From Rhodospirillales bacterium (GTDB taxonomy: Bacteria; Pseudomonadota; Gammaproteobacteria; Burkholderiales; Burkholderiaceae_D): DNA of 42,300 nt. Made by a program: the position numbers and the translations under genes. The DNA lies in the NCBI GenBank assembly GCA_903970305.1, contig CAJCID010000281.1, positions 1-42,300 of the forward strand, in the 5' to 3' direction. Below are positions 1-9,267 of this stretch, one piece after another. Each line of letters opens with the position of its first letter. Positions within the stretch are counted from its first letter, which is position 1. The notes beneath the pieces are model-generated. The model was not told where the DNA came from. It ran no database searches and was given only the letters and a program-made list of their open reading frames with translations.

Positions 1-1
1 A

Positions 2-397
2 CCTCGGCCCCCGCCTGGACCGCCTGTCCTGAAGTCTGTCACCCCGATCCTTCTCGTACGTGATGTCGAGTCGTGCGCCACCTTCTTCCAACAGAAGTTA
101 GCCTTCGAGATCGACTTCCTACACGGTCTACCGCCATTTTATGGTGCCGTCTCGCGCGATGGCGTCTGCCTGCATCTGCGCCACGTGCATCAGCCCTTCT
201 TCGCCAAAGCCGCTTCGCTTGAGAAATCGCTACTGTGCGCCTCGATCGAGGTGACCAACGTGCAGGGACTTTTTGACGAGTTTCGCGAGCGCTCCCTCGA
301 GTTCGCGCAGCCGCTGACCAAGCAGGCCTGGGGCGGCACAGACTTCCATGTGCGCGATCCCGAGGGCAATGTGATCTCATTCGTCTCGTTCGATTGA
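2..397 (+). CDS. VOC (glyoxalase/bleomycin-resistance) fold protein, 5' partial
   Basis: The frame is open from the first complete codon of the window and no ATG, GTG or TTG precedes the conserved core, so the true start lies upstream. The translation has the two halves of a VOC-fold domain: 'PILLVRDVESCATFFQQKL' is the opening beta-alpha unit with the family's typical D-x-x-x-(S/A)-x-x-F-(Y/F) spacing, and 'FHVRDPEGNVISF' is the closing D-P-(D/E)-G-N motif near the end. This family covers glyoxalase I, extradiol dioxygenases and antibiotic-binding proteins, so the substrate cannot be named. The C-terminus is complete. It is separated from the leftward tRNA by about 450 bp without a gene. Confidence 0.8.
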   Translation, partial: PRPPPGPPVLKSVTPILLVRDVESCATFFQQKLAFEIDFLHGLPPFYGAVSRDGVCLHLRHVHQPFFAKAASLEKSLLCASIEVTNVQGLFDEFRERSLEFAQPLTKQAWGGTDFHVRDPEGNVISFVSFD

Positions 398-847
398 CCC
401 AGGTTCCGTTAGAGGTGTGCTGCCTCGCCCACTCACAGTGACCTTGCCGATCGCACCGTTAGGAGGCCCGACCGTGTCTGTTCTCAGGCACGACGCCGAT
501 GCTTCGATGGATACCTCGATGATCCTTTCCCGGTACCGGACAGAGCGGCTGAGAACGTCGTGGCACCCTGGAAGCGCTTAGGTGCTTGATTAGGCGCTTG
601 TCCGAATTCGTGATCGGCCTTCGGAGCGCTGCGTATCCGCTTATCCCAGATCCGGACAGGACGCCACTTCGGTCAAACCGTCCGATGCGATGCCGTGAAG
701 TCACTTCTGCGCGTGGACGCGCACAAGAACGGCTCGATTCGCGCCGGGAGTCAAAGGAGAAGCGGGGAAATGCCGGGGAAAGCTGGAACAGGCGAGAATC
801 GCAAGGGACTCTACGACCTAGGTCGTTGTAATCTCTAGCGAAAAAAC
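398..847. other. Intergenic stretch with no recognised gene
   Basis: About 450 bp between the VOC gene and the tRNA. Open frames here either read through the tRNA or lack homology and a ribosome site. The only structure seen is a perfect 14-bp palindrome, ACGACCTAGGTCGT, at 813-826, and a T-run just after the tRNA 3' end (in tRNA orientation) that can serve as its terminator. Confidence 0.5.
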
Positions 848-923
848 TGGAGCGGGAAACGAGGCTCGAACTCGCGACCTCAACCTTGGCAAGGTTGCGC
901 TCTACCAACTGAGCTATTCCCGC
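848..923 (-). tRNA. tRNA-Gly (anticodon GCC)
   Basis: Read on the minus strand the gene is 76 nt. The 5' acceptor strand GCGGGAA pairs exactly with TTCCCGC at the 3' side, the D-arm is AGCTCAGTTGGTAGAGC, and the T-arm has the TTCGA core. The anticodon loop is TTGCCAA, giving anticodon GCC (plus-strand ggc at 888-890). The 3' CCA is encoded (plus-strand tgg at 848-850). A near-consensus sigma-70 promoter lies immediately upstream. Confidence 0.96.
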
Positions 924-943
924 ACTGAAAATACAAGCTGGGG

Positions 944-971
944 ATTATAGCGTCCGAGGAGAACCTGTCAA
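944..971 (-). promoter_or_regulatory. Promoter of tRNA-Gly
   Basis: On the minus strand a perfect TTGACA (plus 966-971) and a perfect TATAAT (plus 944-949) are separated by 16 bp. The -10 ends about 20 bp before the mature tRNA 5' end. A hexamer pair this close to consensus is typical of stable RNA genes. Confidence 0.85.
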
Positions 972-1100
972 GGCGAGCCGTGGTTTTCCCCGAAGCGAGG
1001 CCCCCGGGCAGGCACTTGTCGTCCGCGCTTGCGCGCAGAAGGACGCGGCGGAGAAGTTCGCTCGCACAAAAGGCTAAAATGGCGGATTAACAAAGCCCGC

Positions 1101-4100
1101 ATGCCTGTCTCCCTACCCCGAACGTCACAGCGTATTCACTGGCAAAAGCCCCAAGGATCGGGGGATGCGTGGCTGCTCGCCCAGGCTGGACAGCAGCTCG
1201 CCAGTGACAAACGCGTGCTCGTCATCGTCTGCGCACAGGCGCTCGATGCACAGCGCCTGCGCGATGAGATCCCCTTCTTCGCGCCGGGCCTCAGAGCGCA
1301 TCTGTTGCCCGACTGGGAGACCCTGCCTTACGATCAGTTCTCGCCGCATCAGGATCTGGTCTCCGAGCGCCTCGCGACCCTGCACTACGTCCAGACGGGG
1401 CAGTGCGACGTTTTGCTCGTGCCGCTCACGACCGCGCTCTACCGCTTGGCCCCACCCGCTCACCTCGCCGGTTACACGTTTTTCTTCAAGCAGGGTCAAC
1501 AGCTCGACGAAAAAAAACTGCGCACGCAGCTGACCTTGGCCGGTTACCAGCACGTGGGCCAGGTGCTCTCCCCTGGCGAGTACAGCGTACGCGGCGGTCT
1601 CATCGACCTCTTCCCGATGGGCTCGGTCCTGCCCTACCGCCTCGATCTTCTGGGCGACGAGATCGAATCGATCCGCACCTTCGATGTCAACAGCCAGCGC
1701 AGCCTCTATCCGGTGCGCGATGTGCGCCTTCTGCCGGGCCACGAATTCCCGATGGACGAAGCGTCGCGCACGGCATTTCGCGGACGCTGGCGCGAACGCT
1801 TTGAGGGTGACCCAAGCCGCTCCCCGGTCTACCGGGACATCGGCAATGGCATCCCGTCAGCCGGCATCGAATACTACCTGCCTCTTTTCTTCGATGCGAC
1901 CGCAACGCTCCTGGATTACCTTCCCGAGGCGAGCGTCATTGCGACCGTGGGCGAAACAGAAGGCCCCATCCGGCGCTTTCTCGAGGATGCCCAGCAGCGC
2001 TACAAGTTCCTCTCGGCCAACCGCGAGCGGCCGCTCCTGCGTCCGGACGAATTGTTCCTGAACGAAGAGGCTTTCTTCGTGAAGCTTCAGGCTCAGGGAC
2101 GGATCACGCTGGGTAGTGCAGGCACCGCCGAGAGCGACGGCCCCACGCGGGCGTTGCCGGACCTCGCTGTCGAGCGCCGTGCCGATGATCCTCTGACCAA
2201 GCTGCGCGCGCATCTGGCCTCCAGTAAGGCGCGCACATTGGTTGTCGCAGAGTCGCTTGGGCGGCGCGAGACGATGTACCAGTACTTCAGGGAATACGAC
2301 CTGGTGCCGGAGCTGGCCGAGAGCTATCTCGACTTCGCCACCGGCAGCGCTGCCTTTGGGCTCGCGGTCGCGCCGCTTGCCATGGGCTTTGCACTCGCGG
2401 ATCCGGCGATTGCCTTCGTGACCGAAACGGAGCTCTACGCGGGCAGCGCCACGCGTCGCATCGGCAAGCGCCAGCAAGAGCGCGTCTCGAACGTCGAGAT
2501 GATGGTGCGCGATCTGTCGGAGCTGCGCGTGGGCGATCCGGTGGTGCACGCCCAGCACGGCATCGGGCGCTATCGCGGCCTCATCAACATGGATCTGGGC
2601 GAGGGCGAGACGGAGTTCATCGATCTCGAGTACGCCCAGGAGACCAAGCTCTACGTGCCCGTCTCCCAGCTTCACATGATCTCGCGCTACTCGGGAGCCG
2701 ATCCGGACAGCGCCCCGCTACACGCCCTGGGCTCGGGTCAATGGGAGAAGGCGAAGAAGAAGGCCGCCCAACAAATCCGCGATACTGCGGCGGAACTCCT
2801 GAACATCTACGCCAGGCGTGCCGCACGCCACGGTCACTCCTTCTCCTACTCCCTGCACGACTACGAAGCCTTTGCGGACAGCTTTGGTTTCGAGGAGACG
2901 CCCGATCAGGCGGCCGCCATCACGGCAGTCATCGGGGATATGACCTCGGGCCGGCCGATGGATCGGCTGGTGTGCGGCGATGTGGGCTTTGGCAAGACGG
3001 AGGTTGCGCTGCGCGCCACCTTTGTTGCCGTGACCGGCGGCAAGCAGGTGGCCATTCTCGCCCCGACGACCCTCTTGGCCGAGCAGCATTTCCAGACCTT
3101 CTCCGACCGGTTTTCCGACTGGCCGGTGCGCATCGCCGAGCTCTCGCGCTTTCGTTCCACCAAGGAGGTCGCGCAAGCCATCGAGGGTATCAATGCCGGG
3201 ACCATCGATATCGTGATCGGCACGCACAAGCTGCTTTCGCCACAGGTGCAGTTCTCGCGCCTGGGGCTTGTCATCATCGACGAGGAACATCGTTTCGGCG
3301 TGCGTCAGAAGGAGCGCATGAAGGAGCTGCGCGCTGAGGTGGACGTCCTGACGCTGACGGCAACGCCGATCCCGCGCACGCTCGGCATGAGCCTGGAAGG
3401 CATCCGTGACTTCTCCGTCATCGCGACAGCCCCCCAGAAGCGGCTTGCGATCAAGACCTTCGTGCGCCGGGAAACCGGCGGCACCATCCGCGAGGCCGTG
3501 TTGCGCGAACTCAAGCGCGGCGGCCAGGTGTACTTCCTGCATAACGAAGTCGAGACCATCGAAAATCGCCGCGCTGCACTGCAGGAACTCGTACCCGAGG
3601 CGCGTATCGCGGTGGCCCACGGGCAGATGGGCGAGCGCGACCTGGAGCGCGTGATGCGCGACTTCTACCAGCAGCGCCACAACCTGCTTCTCTGCACGAC
3701 CATCATCGAGACGGGCATCGACGTGCCCACGGCCAACACGATCGTCATCCACCGGGCCGATCGCTTTGGCTTGGCGCAGCTGCACCAGTTGCGCGGCCGG
3801 GTCGGACGTTCGCACCATCAGGCCTACGCCTACCTCTTGGTGCACGACGAGGGGGCGCTGACCCGCCAGGCCCAGCTGCGCCTGGATGCGATCCAGCAGA
3901 TGGAGGAACTGGGCAGCGGTTTCTATCTCGCCATGCATGACCTGGAGATCCGTGGCGCGGGCGAGGTGCTGGGCGAGAACCAATCGGGCAACATGCACGA
4001 GATCGGATTTCAGCTCTACAGCGAGATGTTGAACGATGCCGTGAGGGCCTTAAAGGCCGGGCGCGAGCCCGATCTGATGCAGCCGCTCTTGGCGACGACC

Positions 4101-4526
4101 GAGATCAACCTGCACGTGCCTGCGCTCTTGCCCCAGGATTATTGTGGCGATGTGCATGAGCGGCTGTCTTTGTACAAGCGCTTTGCCAGCTGTGAGAGCC
4201 TGGACGATCTCTCCGAACTCCAGGAGGAACTCATCGACCGGTTCGGCAAGCTCCCCGATGCCGCACAGGCCCTCCTGGAGACCCACCGCCTGCGCATTCT
4301 CGCCAAACCCTTGGGCATTGCGAAAATCGATGCGCACGCGGAATCGGTTACATTCCAATTCATGCCCAAGCCACCCATCGACGCCATGAAGATCATCGCT
4401 TTGGTGCAGTCGAGCCGCAATATGAAGCTCTCCGGACAGGACCGTCTGCGCCTGACGGTGAACGCACCGGAATTGGCCGCGCGCGTGGCGGCCATCCGCA
4501 GCACGATCGCGGCACTGTCCCGCTAG
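1101..4526 (+). CDS. mfd: Transcription-repair coupling factor Mfd
   Basis: Mfd removes RNA polymerase stalled at lesions and recruits UvrA for strand-specific repair. The ATG at 1101 gives 1141 aa, the usual family length; an in-frame extension back to 1029 has no family counterpart. The order of domains is normal: an N-terminal UvrB-like half; the RNA-polymerase-interaction segment ('VGDPVVHAQHGIGRYRGL'); a RecG-like helicase with Walker A 'CGDVGFGKTEVALR' near residue 625, DEEH near 727 and 'TATPIPRTL'; the 'GRVGRSHHQAYAYLL' translocation motif near 900; and a complete C-terminal regulatory domain. serB follows after 3 bp, so the two are probably co-transcribed. Confidence 0.97.
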   Translation: MPVSLPRTSQRIHWQKPQGSGDAWLLAQAGQQLASDKRVLVIVCAQALDAQRLRDEIPFFAPGLRAHLLPDWETLPYDQFSPHQDLVSERLATLHYVQTGQCDVLLVPLTTALYRLAPPAHLAGYTFFFKQGQQLDEKKLRTQLTLAGYQHVGQVLSPGEYSVRGGLIDLFPMGSVLPYRLDLLGDEIESIRTFDVNSQRSLYPVRDVRLLPGHEFPMDEASRTAFRGRWRERFEGDPSRSPVYRDIGNGIPSAGIEYYLPLFFDATATLLDYLPEASVIATVGETEGPIRRFLEDAQQRYKFLSANRERPLLRPDELFLNEEAFFVKLQAQGRITLGSAGTAESDGPTRALPDLAVERRADDPLTKLRAHLASSKARTLVVAESLGRRETMYQYFREYDLVPELAESYLDFATGSAAFGLAVAPLAMGFALADPAIAFVTETELYAGSATRRIGKRQQERVSNVEMMVRDLSELRVGDPVVHAQHGIGRYRGLINMDLGEGETEFIDLEYAQETKLYVPVSQLHMISRYSGADPDSAPLHALGSGQWEKAKKKAAQQIRDTAAELLNIYARRAARHGHSFSYSLHDYEAFADSFGFEETPDQAAAITAVIGDMTSGRPMDRLVCGDVGFGKTEVALRATFVAVTGGKQVAILAPTTLLAEQHFQTFSDRFSDWPVRIAELSRFRSTKEVAQAIEGINAGTIDIVIGTHKLLSPQVQFSRLGLVIIDEEHRFGVRQKERMKELRAEVDVLTLTATPIPRTLGMSLEGIRDFSVIATAPQKRLAIKTFVRRETGGTIREAVLRELKRGGQVYFLHNEVETIENRRAALQELVPEARIAVAHGQMGERDLERVMRDFYQQRHNLLLCTTIIETGIDVPTANTIVIHRADRFGLAQLHQLRGRVGRSHHQAYAYLLVHDEGALTRQAQLRLDAIQQMEELGSGFYLAMHDLEIRGAGEVLGENQSGNMHEIGFQLYSEMLNDAVRALKAGREPDLMQPLLATTEINLHVPALLPQDYCGDVHERLSLYKRFASCESLDDLSELQEELIDRFGKLPDAAQALLETHRLRILAKPLGIAKIDAHAESVTFQFMPKPPIDAMKIIALVQSSRNMKLSGQDRLRLTVNAPELAARVAAIRSTIAALSR

Positions 4527-4529
4527 CCC

Positions 4530-5387
4530 ATGGTTCTCGTACTCACCGGGGAAGACTCTGCCCGCAACGCCGTGTTACAGGGGATGACACGTGCCGGACA
4601 CGCCCCTCGCACGGTCGAGCTGACCGCCACAGGGAAGAGCCTGCGCCTCATGGGACTCGCTGCCTCGAGCGAGCTCTCTGCAGTGCTTGAGCGCCTGGCA
4701 GCGGAACACCGTGTCGATTATGCGTTCGTTCCCGAAGGCGCAAGGCTTGCCGACTTTGGCCTTCTCGCGCTCGACATGGACTCGACCCTCATCACGATCG
4801 AATGCATCGACGAGATCGCGCGTCTCTATGGTGTAGAGACCGAGGTCGCACGCCTCACCGAGGCGGCGATGCAAGGTCAGGTCGTCGACTACGCGGCGAG
4901 CCTGGGACAGAGGATGGCGCTTTTGGCGGGGGCACCGGTCGCGATCCTCGAAAGCGTCTACGCCGAGCGCTTGGAGCTCTCCCCGGGCGCCACTGAACTC
5001 CTCGAAGCGGCCCGCGAGGCGGGATTGAAGAGCCTCCTGGTCTCGGGAGGATTCACCTTCTTTCTGGAACGCTTGCAGGCGCGCCTGAAACTCGACTTCA
5101 TCCACGCGAACACCCTCGAGATCCGAGACGACCGGCTGACTGGCGGGCTGATCGGTCCGATCGTCGATGCGTCGGCCAAGGCCGAGATCCTGCAGAGAAC
5201 CTGCAAAGAACTGGGCATCGAGCCCGACCGGGCAATCGTGATCGGCGATGGAGCGAATGATCTCAAGATGCTGGCCTTAGCCGGAATGGACGTGGCCTAC
5301 CACGCCAAGCCCGTCGTGCGCCGCGCCGCGGGCCATGCGATCCAGTTCGGGGGCCTGGATGTCGTCCTCGAGTGGCTTGGGGCCTAA
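4530..5387 (+). CDS. serB: Phosphoserine phosphatase SerB
   Basis: Catalyses the last step of serine synthesis, hydrolysis of O-phospho-L-serine. This is a 285-aa HAD-superfamily protein. Motif I is 'LDMDSTLI' with nucleophile Asp82 and acid/base Asp84, motif II is 'LLVSGGFTFF', and motif IV is 'IGDGANDLKML'. The stretch before residue 75 is the variable N-terminal part seen in bacterial SerB. The start ATG is 3 bp after the mfd stop, which suggests readthrough from mfd. The following region to 5544 is non-coding and separates it from a convergent gene group. Confidence 0.95.
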   Translation: MVLVLTGEDSARNAVLQGMTRAGHAPRTVELTATGKSLRLMGLAASSELSAVLERLAAEHRVDYAFVPEGARLADFGLLALDMDSTLITIECIDEIARLYGVETEVARLTEAAMQGQVVDYAASLGQRMALLAGAPVAILESVYAERLELSPGATELLEAAREAGLKSLLVSGGFTFFLERLQARLKLDFIHANTLEIRDDRLTGGLIGPIVDASAKAEILQRTCKELGIEPDRAIVIGDGANDLKMLALAGMDVAYHAKPVVRRAAGHAIQFGGLDVVLEWLGA

Positions 5388-5544
5388 ATGCTAGTCTAGG
5401 CTCGCGCCCCCCGTTCGTGCCGACCGACATGTGTGCAGCTCGGGGGATGGTTTCTGCTCAGTCCTTGCGAGCGGTCTTCACTTGCGACTTGAGCAATCAT
5501 GTCGCGGGCCACGGGCTCGTCTGGCCGCCGCTGCGACCCGGAAT

Positions 5545-5967
5545 CTAAAGGACATCGGAGGATGCGGCTGGCCTTTGGTTACGCATCCAGTCGGCCGTGC
5601 CACGGAACTGCTCGAGAAGACCCGCGCCAAGCTGCGCGTCCTTGACCTCGATCTCGATCGCCTCTTGCATGCAGGCGAGCCACTGGTCACGCTCTTCGGC
5701 GCCGATCGGAAACGGCAGATGGCGTGCGCGCAGCATGGGATGGCCGAAGCGTTCGATGTAGTGGTTCGGGCCGCCGAGAAACCCGCAGAGAAACCAGAAG
5801 AGCTTATCCCGCGAGCCGTCCAGGGATGCCGGATGCAGGCTGCGCAGGCGCGCAAAGCGCGGCTCGAGATCCATCAGGTCATAGAAGCGATCGATGATTT
5901 CGCGCAGGCCCGTCTCACCCCCAAGCGCCACAAAAGGCGACACGCCAAACGCGCCATCGCTTGCCAT
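5545..5967 (-). CDS. Group II truncated hemoglobin
   Basis: A 140-aa 2-over-2 globin. It shows 'FYDLM' in the B helix, then 'GHPMLRARHLPFPIG', where the second His fits the proximal F8 haem ligand, then 'QWLACMQEAI' with the Trp expected at G8. Group II truncated globins bind O2 or NO and are linked to oxygen handling or nitrosative/oxidative stress protection. The start is 1 bp after the stop of the upstream FtsX-type permease, so it is very likely the last gene of a leftward operon. No haem or iron genes lie next to it, and its ligand in vivo is unknown. Confidence 0.93.
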   Translation of the reverse strand: MASDGAFGVSPFVALGGETGLREIIDRFYDLMDLEPRFARLRSLHPASLDGSRDKLFWFLCGFLGGPNHYIERFGHPMLRARHLPFPIGAEERDQWLACMQEAIEIEVKDAQLGAGLLEQFRGTADWMRNQRPAASSDVL

Positions 5968-5968
5968 C

Positions 5969-8467
5969 CTAGGCCTCGCGCAGGGTCGCCAAGGGCGGTT
6001 GCTTAAGCACCGGGCGCAGACCCAGCCAGCCCCCGATCAAGGCGACCACCACCCCGCCCGCACCTCCGGTCACCCAGGGTGCCCATTCGGCCAGATAGGG
6101 GAAGTGAAATACGTAGGTCGCAAGCGCCCATCCGATCGCAACCGCGCCCCCTGCGGCAAGCAGGCCCGCGAGCAGGCCCAGGCCCGCAAATTCGGCGCTT
6201 TGCGCACCCGAGAGCTGGGCGCGCGAGGCGCCCAACGCGCGCAACAGGGCAGCCTCGCGCGTGCGCTCATCGCGCGAGGACAAGAGCGCGGCATAGAGCA
6301 CCAAAAGACCGGCGAGAAGAGTGAAGACAAAGAGAAATTCCACTGCGGTCGTGACCTGATCGAGGATGTCCTGGATCTGCTTTAGGACCGCTCCCATGTC
6401 GATCACGGTGATGTTGGGAAACTCCTGCACGAGCCGGTTCGCCAAGGGCTCGTCCGCATCCCTCAGATGGAAGGCCGAGATCCAGGTCTGGGGCAAAGGG
6501 GCAAGCGCTTCGGGCGGGAAAATCACGAAGAAATTCACATGCATCGAATCCCACTCAAGCTTACGCAGGCTTGTGATCCGGCCTTCGACCTGTTGGCCGG
6601 CCACATCAAAGCGCAGCCTGTCACCGAGCTTCAAGCCCAAGGTCTTGGCGATTCCGGATTCGATCGACAGCTCGTCAGATGCCGCAGCGAACCAGTGTCC
6701 GGCCTCGATCCGGTTATGCGCGGGCAGCGTATTCGAGTAGGAGAGATTGAATTCCCGGTCGACCAGACGCTTGGCCTGTTCTTCCGAGTAGGACTTCGGA
6801 CTCGTGGGGCTACCGTTCACCGCAATGAGCCGTCCACGCACCATGGGCGCAAGGTCGTACTCCGAGACGTGTCCCGCCGCCATGAAGTCCGTGAAGCGCT
6901 TTTTCTCATCGGGCTGCAGATTGATCACAAAACGGTTCGGTGCGTTCGGTGGCGCGGCCGTGCGCCAGGCGGAAACCAGGTCCGAGCGCGTGACCGAGAG
7001 TAACAGCAGCGCCGTCAAACCCAAAGCCAGTGCGACCGTCTGCACGACGGTTGCGACCGGCCGGCGTTGCATCGAAGCGAGCGCAAAGCGCACCGCAGGG
7101 GGCAGGCTCACCGCGTGACGGAGCCGCCCGACGGACCACACGGCACCATAGGAGACCGCCGCAAAGAGCAAGAAGGCGAGCGCGAACCCGCCCGTGGTCA
7201 GAAGGCCGATCTTCAGATCGCGTGCCGTCCACAGTAGGAGGAGCACGAAGAGGACGACGCCGACCAAAAAACCCACGGCCGCGCCAAAGCGCGGTGCGCC
7301 CAGATCGCGCCGCAAGACCCGCAGTGGGGCAACATGGCGCAGTTGCAAGACCGGAGGAAGCGCAAAGCCGATCAGGAGCACAAAGCCCACCAAGAAGCCC
7401 TGCAGCGCCGATTCGATCCGGGCCGGGGGCAGACTCGTCTCGATCAACGAGCCCAGGAGCAGAATGAACACGTAGTGCGCGATGAACCCGAGGAGCACGC
7501 CTGCAGCCGCCCCAAGAATCCCCACCAGGAGGAACTCCGCGAGGTAAAGAGCCAGGAGATCGCCCTGGCTTGCGCCCAAGCAGCGCATCACCGCGCAGGC
7601 GTCCAGGTGCCGTTGCGTGAAGCGCCTCGCCGCCAGAGCCACGGCGACGGCGGCGAGCATCGCAGTCAGGAGCGCAACCAGCGAGAGGAACTGCTCGGCG
7701 CGATCGAGCGTCGCGCGGACTTCCGGACGGCCGCCCTCGAGCGACTCGATGCGCTGGCCCCGGACCAGGCGTGCCTTCAGCCAGGTGCGGTAGTCATTGA
7801 CTGTGCCAAGGGGGCCTGCCACGAGCAGCCGGCGCGTCTCGCGACTACCCGCCTGGATCAGGTGGGTCGCCTCCAGATCCTCAAGGCGCATCAGAACGCG
7901 CGGGGCGATGTTGACGAACGAGAGCCCGCGGTCCGGCTCGAGGGTCACGATGCGCGTGATCCGAAAACTGCTGTCCCCCAGATGGAGGCTCTCGCCCATC
8001 GCCAGATTCAGTTGCGACAGGAGCGCCGGATCGACCCAGATCTCGCCCGGTCCCGGGCGGCCAGCCGCGGGGCCGTCCGGCGCTCCCGGGGCAGGTGCCA
8101 CGCGCAGCGCCCCGCGTAGCGGATAGCCTTCCGAGACGGCCTTGACCGAGGCCAGACGGGCCTGGTCTTTGGCAAGCGCCATGCTCGGGAAGGTCACCGT
8201 TTCTGCCGCGGTGAGATGGCGCCCGAGGGCCTCGCGGCTGAAATCGGCCGGGATCGGCTGATCGGCCGACAAGACCAGATCAGCACCTAGGAGCTGGGCC
8301 GCATCGCGCTCCAAGCCCATGCGTAGGCGGTCAGCGAAAAAGCCCACGCTCGTCATGGCGGCGACGGCCAATACCAAAGACAGGACGAGAAGCCGAAGCT
8401 CGCCCGAGCGCCAGTCGCGCACCAGAAAAGTTGCGCCCAGCCCGGCGCTGTGGGCCCAGGTTGCCAT
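5969..8467 (-). CDS. ABC transporter permease, FtsX/YbbP type
   Basis: An 832-aa inner-membrane protein of the FtsX-like (MacB-type) permease superfamily, similar in length and layout to E. coli YbbP. An N-terminal TM ('LVLSLVLAVAAMTSVGFF') is followed by a large periplasmic domain. Next comes a first FtsX cassette with several TM helices around residues 270-420, more TMs, a second periplasmic domain, and a final FtsX cassette containing 'SSRDERTREAALLRALGAS', the usual cytoplasmic coupling segment. The ATG at 8467 was chosen because it sits 7 bp after the previous stop with a GGG-rich ribosome site; the longer frame would overlap that gene. No ATPase gene is adjacent, which is unusual because YbbP normally sits with YbbA. 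Confidence 0.9.
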   Translation of the reverse strand: MATWAHSAGLGATFLVRDWRSGELRLLVLSLVLAVAAMTSVGFFADRLRMGLERDAAQLLGADLVLSADQPIPADFSREALGRHLTAAETVTFPSMALAKDQARLASVKAVSEGYPLRGALRVAPAPGAPDGPAAGRPGPGEIWVDPALLSQLNLAMGESLHLGDSSFRITRIVTLEPDRGLSFVNIAPRVLMRLEDLEATHLIQAGSRETRRLLVAGPLGTVNDYRTWLKARLVRGQRIESLEGGRPEVRATLDRAEQFLSLVALLTAMLAAVAVALAARRFTQRHLDACAVMRCLGASQGDLLALYLAEFLLVGILGAAAGVLLGFIAHYVFILLLGSLIETSLPPARIESALQGFLVGFVLLIGFALPPVLQLRHVAPLRVLRRDLGAPRFGAAVGFLVGVVLFVLLLLWTARDLKIGLLTTGGFALAFLLFAAVSYGAVWSVGRLRHAVSLPPAVRFALASMQRRPVATVVQTVALALGLTALLLLSVTRSDLVSAWRTAAPPNAPNRFVINLQPDEKKRFTDFMAAGHVSEYDLAPMVRGRLIAVNGSPTSPKSYSEEQAKRLVDREFNLSYSNTLPAHNRIEAGHWFAAASDELSIESGIAKTLGLKLGDRLRFDVAGQQVEGRITSLRKLEWDSMHVNFFVIFPPEALAPLPQTWISAFHLRDADEPLANRLVQEFPNITVIDMGAVLKQIQDILDQVTTAVEFLFVFTLLAGLLVLYAALLSSRDERTREAALLRALGASRAQLSGAQSAEFAGLGLLAGLLAAGGAVAIGWALATYVFHFPYLAEWAPWVTGGAGGVVVALIGGWLGLRPVLKQPPLATLREA

Positions 8468-8474
8468 GACGCCC

Positions 8475-8825
8475 TTAGGACTGGGACCGGTCGCGCCGGC
8501 GCCTTGCGCCCGGCTCGGGATCAGGCATCGCGGGCAGGCGGGCAATGAAGAGCAGGATCCCCAGGACGATCACGCCCACGGGCCAGACCACCTGGCTCGA
8601 TACATAGCCCTGGTCGTAGGCAAGCCAGGCTGCGCCGACGTAGATCAGGATCGGGCCGCTCACGACCGAGGAGCGGTTGATGCCCTCGGTGATGACGATC
8701 GCTGCTCCGAGAACGATGAAGGCCAGTGCCACGATCATGTGGACTTCGTGAAACCAGCCCATCTCCCGGGCCAGCCAAGCCAGGCCAAAGACGATCAGGG
8801 CGATCGGCAATACGGTATTTCTCAT
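8475..8825 (-). CDS. Small four-helix membrane protein, LiaF/DUF5668-like
   Basis: 116 aa with four predicted TM helices: 'LPIALIVFGLAWLA', 'MIVALAFIVLGAAIVI', 'GPILIYVGAAWLAY' and 'VVWPVGVIVLGILLFIA'. It has a basic C-terminal tail (ARRRRDRSQS). The repeated 'P-(I/V)-x-x-I-x-x-G' helices resemble the LiaI/LiaF N-terminal transmembrane region, but no C-terminal LiaF domain is present. It is the first gene of a leftward group with the FtsX-type permease and globin. Such modules sometimes sense envelope stress; here that is inference only. Confidence 0.75.
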   Translation of the reverse strand: MRNTVLPIALIVFGLAWLAREMGWFHEVHMIVALAFIVLGAAIVITEGINRSSVVSGPILIYVGAAWLAYDQGYVSSQVVWPVGVIVLGILLFIARLPAMPDPEPGARRRRDRSQS

Positions 8826-9267
8826 CGGTCGTCGACTTTCGCAATGCGTGGCACCACACCGATCGGAGTGCGGCTCGGACTAAGACAGAAGAGTAACACC
8901 AAGGGCGCTGAACGACGCCGCCACCGGGAGGAAGACGAGCAGGCCCCGTCGGCACGATCCCCTAACGCTGTTTCCCTGTACAGGCCGTTTCCAGTCCTCG
9001 GTCGCACTGGGCTTTCGACCCAGGGTCCGCCGCCTCTGGATTGCTCGAAAGAGGAAAGATGAAGCCGGCAGGGAGGTTCAAGTGTCGGTCGACATGGAAG
9101 TGATCTCGGTCTGGCGCCCTTCATTCCCGACTGGTGGAGTGAGCTTGCGATCTCCACCCTATAGTTTATTTACATTTGCCAACCTATCGCGAAAACTAAA
9201 GGCATCAGTCTGAGAGCTTCGGAGCACCAAGCAATGAATTAGGGGTTGTTTTCAAAAGGGGGCGAAT
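8826..9267. other. Divergent intergenic region
   Basis: About 440 bp between the leftward permease group and the rightward lipoprotein gene. No credible coding frame was found. The last 110 bp turn AT-rich (around 9160-9260), as expected for a promoter of the lipoprotein gene, and a purine-rich ribosome site (AAAGGGGGCG) stands before its ATG. No clear -35/-10 pair could be fixed. Confidence 0.5.

Noticed and set aside
459-908. Long minus-strand frame upstream of mfd
   Set aside because: It reads through the tRNA-Gly gene; the 'VEVASSSLVSR' string is a typical artefact of translating a tRNA.
6400-8120. Several long plus-strand frames opposite the FtsX-type permease
   Set aside because: They are Arg/Pro-rich antisense frames in GC-rich DNA with no motifs, and the minus strand clearly encodes the permease.
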